Assembly: GCA_963706875.1 (NCBI GenBank)
Contig: CAVPNW010000023.1
Location: forward strand, 1 to 64,000
From: Prado023 sp963706875
GTDB taxonomy: Bacteria > Actinomycetota > Actinomycetes > S36-B12 > CAIYMF01
Direction of reading: 5' to 3'
Length of the DNA stretch: 64,000 nucleotides
A program made the translations under genes and the position numbers. This document shows, one piece after another, positions 35,085-41,953 of this stretch; position 1 is the stretch's first letter, and every line of letters starts with the position of its first letter. The notes below the pieces were generated by a model. The model searched no databases and was not told the DNA's origin. It was given only the letters and a program-made list of their open reading frames with translations.

Positions 35085-35166
35085 GACGGCCTCCCCGAGG
35101 GATGTGTGAGGCGGCCATTATGCGGCCCGCCGCGACCGGAGGCCTCCCAACTCGCTGAGCGGGAGG

Positions 35167-35961
35167 TCAGGACCGGGGCGCCAGCGCGTACAGGGCGATC
35201 GCGCTGGCGGCGGCGACGTTGAGGGAGTCGACCCCACCGGCCATGGGGATGCGCACGCGCAGGTCAGCCCCGGCGGCCAGGCCGTCGGCCAGGCCGTCGC
35301 CCTCGGTGCCGAGCATGACGGCCCGGCGCCCGAGACCCACCGGTAGGTCGCTGAGGTCGATGGCGTCCGCTGCCGGTGTCAGGGCGATCGTGGTGAATCC
35401 CCCCAGGTCCCCGAGCGGATCCGTGCCGGTCCTGGTCCAGGGCACGCCCAGCACGGCGCCCATCGATACCTTCACCGAGCGCCGGTACAGGGGGTCGGCA
35501 CATCCGGGGGTGACGAGCACAGCGTCAGCACCCAGGGCCGCGGCGTTGCGGAACACGGCCCCGACGTTGGTGTGGTCGACCAGGTCGACCAGGACGACCA
35601 CGAAGCCCGCGCCGGCCACGAGCTCGGCCGGAGGGGCCAGCGGGCGGCGCTCGAACGACGCCAGTGCCCCCCGGTGCACCCGGTACCCGGTCACCGACCG
35701 CAGCACGTCGGGTGTCGCGAGGAGGATCTCGGCGTCGGTCCCGTCGAGGGCCTGCTCCAGGCCCGGGAGCCACTTGGGCTCGGTCAGCACCGATCGCGGC
35801 TGGTAGCCCGCCGCGAGCGCGCGCAGGATGACCTTCGTGCCCTCGGCGATGAACAGGCCCTCTGCCGGCTCCCGCGCCGAGCGTGCGGCGACATCCGTCA
35901 GGTTCGTGAAGTCGGCCACTCGGGGGTCATCGGGGTCACGGACTGCGCCCGATCGGAGCAC
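35167..35961 (-). CDS. TrmH/SpoU family RNA methyltransferase
   Basis: A 264-aa SPOUT-class 2'-O-methyltransferase acting on rRNA or tRNA. N-terminal substrate-binding part (EGLFIAEGTKVILRALAAG, about residues 34-52), then the catalytic trefoil-knot domain with VVLVDLVDHTNVGAVFRNAAALGADAV (motif 1 Asn/Arg), RAVMLGTEGDGL (motif 2 Glu) and VRIPMAGGVDSLNVAAASAIALY (motif 3). Which nucleotide it modifies is not readable. GTG start. It begins 6 nt before the SPFH gene's stop region, same strand. Confidence 0.93.
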   Translation of the reverse strand: MLRSGAVRDPDDPRVADFTNLTDVAARSAREPAEGLFIAEGTKVILRALAAGYQPRSVLTEPKWLPGLEQALDGTDAEILLATPDVLRSVTGYRVHRGALASFERRPLAPPAELVAGAGFVVVLVDLVDHTNVGAVFRNAAALGADAVLVTPGCADPLYRRSVKVSMGAVLGVPWTRTGTDPLGDLGGFTTIALTPAADAIDLSDLPVGLGRRAVMLGTEGDGLADGLAAGADLRVRIPMAGGVDSLNVAAASAIALYALAPRS

Positions 35962-35967
35962 CGGGGT

Positions 35968-36969
35968 TCAGGCAGTCGGGGCCGCGGGCGGATCTGCGGG
36001 TGGCGGGTCGTCGACGAGGTCGGCATCGACGATGTCTGCGTCGTCGGCCGAGGACGACGGCTCGGGTTGCCCCGGCCAGCCCGGCACGGGCGGCGCTCCC
36101 CCGGCTCCCGGCGCGAACGCCCGGCTCACCGCGCCCAGGGCCCCGGAGAGCTCAGCGGGGATGACGAACACCTTGTTCGCCGTCCCCTGGGCCAGCAGCG
36201 GCAGCGACTGCAGGTACTGGTAGGCCATCACCTGGTCGGTGGCATGACCCGAGTTGATCGCGTTGAACACCTTGGCGATCGCCTCGGCCTCGCCCTGGGC
36301 GCGCAGCACCTGGGCCTGCGCCTGGCCCTCGGCCTTGAGGATCGCGGCGGTCCGCCCGCCCTCGGCCTCGAGGATGGCTGCCTGCTTGCTGCCCTCGGCA
36401 GAAAGGATCGCAGCGCGCTTGTCGCGGTCGGCCCGCATCTGCTTCTCCATCGACTGCTGCACGCTCGCCGGCGGGTCGATGGCCTTGAGCTCCACCCGGT
36501 TGACCCGGATCCCCCACTTGCCCGTGGCCTCGTCGAGGACGCCGCGCAGCTGGGCGTTGATGTTGTCGCGGCTGGTCAGCGTCTCCTCGAGGTCCAGGGA
36601 GCCGACCACGTTGCGCAGCGTGGTGACGGTCAGCTGCTCGACGCCCTGCAGGTAGCTCTGGATCTCGTAGGTGGCGGCCTTGGCGTCGGTGACCTGGAAG
36701 TAGATGACTGAGTCGATGCTCACGACCAGGTTGTCCGAGGTGATCACCGGCTGCGGGGCGAACGAGACCACCTGCTCGCGCAGGTCGATCAGGGGACGTA
36801 GGCGGTCGATGAACGGGATGATGATCGTCAGCCCGGGATCGAGGGTCCGCTGGTAGCGCCCGAGCCGTTCCACGATCCCTGCCTGCGCCTGCGGGATGAT
36901 CTTGATGGTGCTGAAGACGACCAGCATGGCGATGAGGACCAGCACGCCGGCGATGATGAGGCTCTCCAC
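35968..36969 (-). CDS. SPFH/stomatin-like membrane protein (QmcA-like)
   Basis: A 333-aa protein anchored by one N-terminal helix (IIAGVLVLIAMLVVFSTI), followed by the band-7/SPFH domain from VERLGRYQRTLDPGL to about residue 200 and a long charged coil (RADRDKRAAILSAEG...LKAEGQAQAQVLRAQGEAEAIA). The C-terminal about 50 residues are Pro/Asp-rich and disordered-looking. SPFH proteins scaffold membrane microdomains and protease complexes. AGGAGG lies just before GTG 36969. It follows NfeD by 56 nt, the usual partner. Confidence 0.92.
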   Translation of the reverse strand: MESLIIAGVLVLIAMLVVFSTIKIIPQAQAGIVERLGRYQRTLDPGLTIIIPFIDRLRPLIDLREQVVSFAPQPVITSDNLVVSIDSVIYFQVTDAKAATYEIQSYLQGVEQLTVTTLRNVVGSLDLEETLTSRDNINAQLRGVLDEATGKWGIRVNRVELKAIDPPASVQQSMEKQMRADRDKRAAILSAEGSKQAAILEAEGGRTAAILKAEGQAQAQVLRAQGEAEAIAKVFNAINSGHATDQVMAYQYLQSLPLLAQGTANKVFVIPAELSGALGAVSRAFAPGAGGAPPVPGWPGQPEPSSSADDADIVDADLVDDPPPADPPAAPTA

Positions 36970-37025
36970 GGTACCCTCCTAGGGTTCTGTGTGGGTTGGG
37001 ACGCGAGTGTGACCGGCGGGGACGG

Positions 37026-37457
37026 CTATCCGACCACCGCCGTGGCCCCGTCGATCTCGAAGACCGAGACCTTCTCCCCGGGCTCGTAGCGGGCACCCTC
37101 GTCGAGGGTCCGCGCCGACCAGATCTCGCCCGCCAGCTTGATCCGCCCGTTGTCGGCGTCGACGGCCTCGATCACCACTGCCTGGGTTCCGATCAGGGCG
37201 GCCGTGCCCGAGCGCTCCAGCGGTGCCTGGTAGACGTGGCGCTTGGCGATGGGACGGACGAAGGCGATGAGGGCCACGCTCACGAGGCTGAACACCGCCG
37301 CCGAGCCGACCACCCCGGCCCCCAGGGCCGCAGCCAGCGATGCGGCCAGTGCCCCCCCGGCGAACATGATGAGCAGCAGCCCGGCGGAGGCCGCCTCAGC
37401 CCCGGCAAGGACAAGGGCGATGATCAGCCAGACGATCCATGCGTCCCCTGCGTCCAC
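37026..37457 (-). CDS. NfeD-like protein
   Basis: A 143-aa membrane protein: two to three helices at the N-terminus (WIVWLIIALVLAGAEAASAGLLLIMFAGG, then SLVSVALIAFV) and a C-terminal OB-fold NfeD domain (GTQAVVIEAVDADNGRIKLAGEIWSAR). NfeD proteins pair with stomatin/SPFH partners, as here with the gene at 35968. GTG 37457 follows TAGACT by 6 nt. Confidence 0.92.
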   Translation of the reverse strand: MDAGDAWIVWLIIALVLAGAEAASAGLLLIMFAGGALAASLAAALGAGVVGSAAVFSLVSVALIAFVRPIAKRHVYQAPLERSGTAALIGTQAVVIEAVDADNGRIKLAGEIWSARTLDEGARYEPGEKVSVFEIDGATAVVG

Positions 37458-37463
37458 GTGCCC

Positions 37464-37469
37464 AGTCTA
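37464..37469 (-). promoter_or_regulatory. -10 box of NfeD-SPFH (leaderless)
   Basis: TAGACT, 6 nt before GTG 37457. Confidence 0.65.
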
Positions 37470-38336
37470 GTCGCTCGCGCCCGTTCCGTCCGGATCTGAG
37501 GTCATCGGCTCAACCACTTCTCGGCCCCGTCGTCCACGGGCGACCGTGTCGCCAGGGACGGCCCGTGCCCAGTACCGCCCGCGGACGTGGCCGCAGCGCA
37601 GCCGCGTGCCGAACGTCTCGCTCAGGTTGCGTCCGGTGAGGACCTCGTGGATGGGTCCACCGGCCACCGCCCGGCCGTCACGCAGGAGCAGGACGTGGGT
37701 GAATCCTGCCGGGATCTCCTCGACGTGATGGGTGACCAGGACCTGTGCGGGTGCCCAGCGGTCCGTGGCGATCCCCGCCAGTCGGGTGACCAGGTCCTCG
37801 CGTGCACCGAGGTCCAGCCCGGCGGCGGGCTCGTCGAGCAGCAGCAGCTCGGGGTCGGTCATCAGCGCGCGGGCGATCTGCACCCGCTTGCGCTCCCCCT
37901 CCGACAGCGTGCCGAAGAGGCGCTCGGACAGCGTTCCGGCGCCCACCAGCTCCAGGACGTCGCGGGCACGTGAGGTGTCGGGGTCCTCGTAGGCCTCGTG
38001 ACCACGACCGGTGACCGCCCATGCCGCGGTGACGACGACATCGCGCACCCGCTCGTCGCCGGGGATGCGCTCGGCCAGGCTCGCGCTCGCGAGGCCGATC
38101 CGGGGTCTCAGGTCGAAGACGTCCACCGCGCCGAGGGCCTCCCCGAGGACCTCCACCAGGCCGGACGTGGGATGGATCTGCGCCCCGGCCAGCTGCAGGA
38201 TCGTGGTCTTGCCGGCGCCATTGGGCCCGAGGACGACCCAGCGCTGGTCGTCGGTGACCACCCAGTCGAGGCGGTCGACGATGGGCCGTCCGCCGCGGAG
38301 GACGGTCACCTCGCGGAAGTTGAGCACCTCGACCAC
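37467..38336 (-). CDS. ABC transporter ATP-binding protein
   Basis: A 289-aa single-domain ABC ATPase. Walker A GPNGAGKTT (about residues 37-45), Q-loop region around RIGLASASLAER, signature LSEGERKRVQ, Walker B LLLLDEPAAGLD and the switch His in VTHHVEEI. The C-terminal extension (about residues 240-289) is positively charged. No permease gene is near, so its partner is elsewhere or it is a soluble ABC-F-like regulator; a single nucleotide-binding domain favours the former. GTG 38336 follows TAGGGT by 6 nt. Confidence 0.9.
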   Translation of the reverse strand: MVEVLNFREVTVLRGGRPIVDRLDWVVTDDQRWVVLGPNGAGKTTILQLAGAQIHPTSGLVEVLGEALGAVDVFDLRPRIGLASASLAERIPGDERVRDVVVTAAWAVTGRGHEAYEDPDTSRARDVLELVGAGTLSERLFGTLSEGERKRVQIARALMTDPELLLLDEPAAGLDLGAREDLVTRLAGIATDRWAPAQVLVTHHVEEIPAGFTHVLLLRDGRAVAGGPIHEVLTGRNLSETFGTRLRCGHVRGRYWARAVPGDTVARGRRGREVVEPMTSDPDGTGASD

Positions 38337-38342
38337 GCCGAC

Positions 38343-38348
38343 ACCCTA
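38343..38348 (-). promoter_or_regulatory. -10 box of the ABC ATPase (leaderless)
   Basis: TAGGGT, 6 nt before GTG 38336. Confidence 0.6.
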
Positions 38349-38385
38349 CCCGCGCTCATCCGCGGCGCCGGGCCGCGACGTGCCC

Positions 38386-38391
38386 TACCCT
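38386..38391 (+). promoter_or_regulatory. -10 box of the 38399 gene (leaderless)
   Basis: TACCCT, 7 nt before GTG 38399. Confidence 0.65.
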
Positions 38392-38398
38392 CCTGCAG

Positions 38399-39172
38399 GT
38401 GAGCGCCGCGCCGATGACCACGACCGCCATATGGCTGGGATCGTGGCTGCGCGGTTCGGCGGGGTCCGACGACCTGCTCGAGGCCATGGCGCAGGGATCC
38501 CCGGACGCCCCCGCGGTCGGCAGCGTCCTCGGTGCCCGGCCCACCGCGCTGCCCGACCTCCTGAGGGCCATCCGGATGTCCGGCGCGGACGGGACCTGGC
38601 TGGTCCTGCCGCGCCCCGGGCACACGATCGGATGGCCGCCGGCTGCGGACGGTGCACCGGTCCCGGCCGTCCTGCTCAGCCGGGGTGATCTGCCAATCGG
38701 GCTCCTGCGGCACGAGGCCACCGGCTGGCGCTGGGACGCCGTGCGGTCCGTGGCGCTCGCGGCGGTCCAGGCCGGCATGCTCACGGCGCGCTCCGGCTCC
38801 CGGGCGCTGGCCGAGGCCGTGACGGCAGCTGCCGAACGGCTCGAGGATCTCGGCCTGGAGCGGGCAGCCACGCGGTCGATGCCCCGGGAGTGGGAGCTCG
38901 CACTCGGTCGGATGCCCCGCGGGCTGGATCCCCAGGTCGAGGCGCTGCTCGTCCGGCTCGCGGCACTGCACGACGCCCTCGACCTCGCCCTCGTCGAGGA
39001 GGGGGCGGCCGTGACCGCTGCGGAGGCCCGCGGGCGGTCCGCCGAGATCAGGGGCGTCGTGGGCCAGGTGGAGGACGTGATCGCGGGCGTCGTGGGTGGG
39101 TTGAACGCCCCGACTGCCCCCACCCCGAGGCGGGACCCCCGCCCTGCCACGGCGGCCGATCGCAGCGCCTGA
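38399..39172 (+). CDS. Unrecognised protein preceding serB
   Basis: A 257-aa Ala/Arg-rich soluble protein with no domain I can name. The first half has a possible beta core (TTTAIWLGSWLRGSAGSDDLLEAM, TWLVLPRPGHTIGW, PAVLLSRGDLPIGLLRHE); the second half is helical (ALAEAVTAAAERLEDLGLERAA, RLAALHDALDLALVEEGAAV). TACCCT ends 7 nt before GTG 38399, an exact copy of the arrangement before cyanophycinase. It precedes serB by 54 nt, same strand. Confidence 0.7.
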   Translation: MSAAPMTTTAIWLGSWLRGSAGSDDLLEAMAQGSPDAPAVGSVLGARPTALPDLLRAIRMSGADGTWLVLPRPGHTIGWPPAADGAPVPAVLLSRGDLPIGLLRHEATGWRWDAVRSVALAAVQAGMLTARSGSRALAEAVTAAAERLEDLGLERAATRSMPREWELALGRMPRGLDPQVEALLVRLAALHDALDLALVEEGAAVTAAEARGRSAEIRGVVGQVEDVIAGVVGGLNAPTAPTPRRDPRPATAADRSA

Positions 39173-39213
39173 CCGGCCAGGCGCACCGGACCATTGCGTC
39201 CGTGTGCGCCGGG

Positions 39214-39219
39214 TAGCGT
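39214..39219 (+). promoter_or_regulatory. -10 box of serB (leaderless)
   Basis: TAGCGT, 7 nt before GTG 39227. Confidence 0.65.
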
Positions 39220-39226
39220 GGCCCAC

Positions 39227-40426
39227 GTGACTGACATGACCTTCCACGCGACCGTCGTCGGCGTCGATCGCCCGGGCGTGACCGCGCGCATGTTCGCCGC
39301 ACTGGCCGACACCACGGTCCTCGACGTGGAGCAGGTGGTGGTTGCCGGCCAGCTGGTCCTGGGCGCCGTGGTGCTTGCCCCTGAGGGCTCGGACGGGGTC
39401 CTGGCCGATCGGATGCGCGCGGCCGTGCCGGACTTCGAGGTCTCGGTCCGGCAGGTGCACGCCGCCGACGTCTCCGGCATGCTCTCCAACTGCACCGTGA
39501 CGATCGTCGGCCCCACCATAACCGGCAGCGACATCAGCGCCCTGGCTTCGACGATGGCCGCGGGCGGGTCGAACATCGTGCGGATCGACCGGGTCGCTGA
39601 CTATCCCGTCACGGTCCTGGCCCTCGAGGTCCTTGCCCCCGACCCGGGCGTCCTGCGTCGTGACCTGGTGGCCCGCTGCCATGACCTGGACGTGGATGTG
39701 TCGGTCCAGCCCCGCGGGCTCGCGCGCCGGGGGGTCCACCTGGTCGTGATGGACGTGGACTCCACCCTGATCCAGGACGAGGTGATCGAGGTCCTGGCGC
39801 GGTTCGCCGGCAAGGAGGACCGGGTCCGCGCGATCACCGAGGCCGCCATGCGCGGCGAGCTGGACTTCGCCGAGTCCCTGCACTCCCGGGTCGCGGAGCT
39901 CGCCGGCCTGCCCGAGGACGTGATCGCCAGGGCCCGGGCCGAGATCCGCCTGACGCCAGGTGCCCGGACGCTGTGCCGGACGCTCAACGGGCTCGGGTAC
40001 CGGATCGCCCTGGTCAGCGGCGGGTTCACCGAGGTGATCGGACCGCTGGCCGACGAGCTGGGTGTCGATGCGGTCCGCGCCAACGGGTTGGAGATCGTCG
40101 ACGGCCGCCTGACCGGGCGCGTGCGCGGGCCGGTCATCGACCGGGCGGCCAAGGAGCAGGCGCTGCGGGAGTTCGCCGCCCAGTTCGGCATCGACACCGC
40201 CCGGACCATCGCGATCGGGGATGGCGCCAACGACCTCGACATGCTCTCGGCGGCGGGCCACGGGATCGCGTTCAACGCCAAGCCGGTGGTGCAGGCGGCC
40301 GCCGACTCGGCGATCAACGTGCCCTACCTGGACACCGTGCTCTACCTGATGGGGATCTCCCGCGAGGAGGTCGAGCAGGCCGATGCAGCAGCCGGGATCG
40401 TGCCCGTCAGTCCTTCGGGGTCGTGA
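39227..40426 (+). CDS. serB: Phosphoserine phosphatase
   Basis: A 399-aa enzyme of the last step of serine synthesis. Two N-terminal ACT-like regions (VVGVDRPGVTARMFAALA and TVTIVGPTITGSDISALA) occupy about residues 1-165, followed by the HAD phosphatase domain with VMDVDSTLI (nucleophile and acid aspartates), LVSGGFTEVI (motif II) and IAIGDGANDLDML (motif IV). The layout and length match mycobacterial SerB2-type enzymes. GTG 39227 follows TAGCGT by 7 nt. The 3' end overlaps the convergent SixA-like gene by 20 nt. Confidence 0.95.
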   Translation: MTDMTFHATVVGVDRPGVTARMFAALADTTVLDVEQVVVAGQLVLGAVVLAPEGSDGVLADRMRAAVPDFEVSVRQVHAADVSGMLSNCTVTIVGPTITGSDISALASTMAAGGSNIVRIDRVADYPVTVLALEVLAPDPGVLRRDLVARCHDLDVDVSVQPRGLARRGVHLVVMDVDSTLIQDEVIEVLARFAGKEDRVRAITEAAMRGELDFAESLHSRVAELAGLPEDVIARARAEIRLTPGARTLCRTLNGLGYRIALVSGGFTEVIGPLADELGVDAVRANGLEIVDGRLTGRVRGPVIDRAAKEQALREFAAQFGIDTARTIAIGDGANDLDMLSAAGHGIAFNAKPVVQAAADSAINVPYLDTVLYLMGISREEVEQADAAAGIVPVSPSGS

Positions 40427-40922
40427 ACGTCTCCAGTGCCGCGCAGCCGGGTGCGAAGTCCACCCACGGCCGATCGGCGCCGAGCAGGGCGACGGCACAG
40501 GTGGGGAACTTCGTCGCGACCAGGTCCCGGAGGTCGTCCTCGGCGGACCCGGCAAGGCTCAGGACCAGCTCCGACACTCCCGGCTCGTGGCCCAGGATCA
40601 TCACCGTGTGCGCGTCGGCAGGCAGGTCGCGGACGAGGTCGAGCATGTGGGCGCCCCAGGCGTCGTAGACCCGAGGGTCGGTGACCACCGGGCCGCCATG
40701 GCCGAGCTCCTCGTTCATCAGGGCCCAGGTCTGCTGCGTGCGCTGGGTCGGGCTGACCACGACGAGGTCCACGGTGCCGACGAGCTCACGGATCCGCTGG
40801 CCCATCCGGGGTGCATCACGCAGCCCGCGGGGCCCCAGGGGGCGCAGGCTGTCGGGCACTCCGACGGGCCACGCCGACTTGGCGTGCCGCACGACAAGCA
40901 GCTTCCTGCTCGCCACGTCCAT
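40407..40922 (-). CDS. SixA-like histidine phosphatase
   Basis: A 171-aa short histidine phosphatase: phosphohistidine motif LLVVRHAKSAW (about residues 8-18), SPTQRTQQTW and ILGHEPGVSEL with the second His. RHAKS rather than RHG is characteristic of the SixA branch, which can dephosphorylate phosphohistidine in proteins. Substrate here unknown. ATG 40922 is favoured over an in-frame 40961. It is divergent from cyanophycinase, with the two starts 57 nt apart. Confidence 0.9.
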   Translation of the reverse strand: MDVASRKLLVVRHAKSAWPVGVPDSLRPLGPRGLRDAPRMGQRIRELVGTVDLVVVSPTQRTQQTWALMNEELGHGGPVVTDPRVYDAWGAHMLDLVRDLPADAHTVMILGHEPGVSELVLSLAGSAEDDLRDLVATKFPTCAVALLGADRPWVDFAPGCAALETFTTPKD

Positions 40923-40965
40923 GGGGTCCCCGATCCCGGCGACCACGTTCGGGCCGCGCACCCAC

Positions 40966-40971
40966 TACCCT
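40966..40971 (+). promoter_or_regulatory. -10 box of cphB-cphA (leaderless)
   Basis: TACCCT, 7 nt before GTG 40979; the same box and spacing as before the 38399 gene. Confidence 0.65.
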
Positions 40972-40978
40972 GCCACAG

Positions 40979-41953
40979 GTGAGCAGCCCCACAGTGGAGG
41001 TCCCCCGGCGTCGACTCATGGCGATCGGGGGCGCTGAGGACAAGCTGGGCGCGACCCGGATCCTGCGGCGCTTCGTCGCCGAGGCAGGCGGTGCCGATGC
41101 CCGGATCGTCGTCTGCGCGACCGCTTCAGCGCTCGGTCCCGAGATCGTCGAGCTGTACGAGAGGCTGTTCGCCAGACTCGGCGTTGCCGAGGTCATCTCG
41201 GCCCGCCCGCGGGACCGGCGCGAGGCCGACAAGCAGGAGCACAGCGACGCCGTGGCCTGGGCGACCGGTGTCTTCTTCACCGGCGGCAACCAGATGAAGC
41301 TCGCTGCGGCCATCCGCGGCACCCGCTTCGGTGACGCGGTGGTGTCGGCGTACGAACATGGGGTCATCGTCGGGGGGACATCGGCCGGTGCCTCGGTGGT
41401 CAGCGAGCACATGGTCGGCTACGGATCGCCCGGCGCCCAGCCGAAGTTCCGGATGGTCGCCCAGGCCCAGGGCCTCGGCCTGCTGCCGGGGGTGATCGTC
41501 GACCAGCACTTCTCGCAGCGTGAGCGATTCGGCCGGCTGATCAACCTGGTGGCCTCCTCCCCCGACCTGCTCGGCATCGGCCTGGACGAGGACACCTCGA
41601 TCCTGGTCACTGACGAGACCGACCTCGAGGTCATCGGCAAGGGGTCGGTGTTCTGCGTCGACATGCGCACTGCCCTGACCGATGCCGCCACGGCGCGGGG
41701 CACGAGTCCGCTGATGATCTCCGGGGCTGGAGTCCACTTCCTGCCCAACGGGGCGCGCTTCGACCTCGCCTCGCGCGCCCTCGTGTCCTACCGTGACCAC
41801 AGCGCGGTGGATCCGGGCGACCTGCCCGAGCCCACCCACGACCTCGCCACGATCTCCCGGCGGGTGGCCGCAGAGGGCGTTGATGACTCGGTGGTCGCCC
41901 GCAACGCACGCCGCCGACGCCGCACCAAGCAGCAGCTCAAGGAGTCACCGTGA
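40979..41953 (+). CDS. cphB: Cyanophycinase
   Basis: A 324-aa S51-type serine peptidase that degrades cyanophycin (multi-L-arginyl-poly-L-aspartate) to beta-Asp-Arg dipeptides. The nucleophile lies in GGTSAGASVVSEHM (Ser135); flanking conserved segments are FFTGGNQMKLA, DQHFSQRERFGRLI and GIGLDEDTSILV. The start at GTG 40979 follows TACCCT by 7 nt. The stop overlaps cphA by GTGA, so the two are co-translated. Confidence 0.96.
   Translation: MSSPTVEVPRRRLMAIGGAEDKLGATRILRRFVAEAGGADARIVVCATASALGPEIVELYERLFARLGVAEVISARPRDRREADKQEHSDAVAWATGVFFTGGNQMKLAAAIRGTRFGDAVVSAYEHGVIVGGTSAGASVVSEHMVGYGSPGAQPKFRMVAQAQGLGLLPGVIVDQHFSQRERFGRLINLVASSPDLLGIGLDEDTSILVTDETDLEVIGKGSVFCVDMRTALTDAATARGTSPLMISGAGVHFLPNGARFDLASRALVSYRDHSAVDPGDLPEPTHDLATISRRVAAEGVDDSVVARNARRRRRTKQQLKESP

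Noticed and set aside
37467..38336. An ABC-F ribosome-protection protein
   Set aside because: Only one nucleotide-binding domain is present; ABC-F proteins have two.
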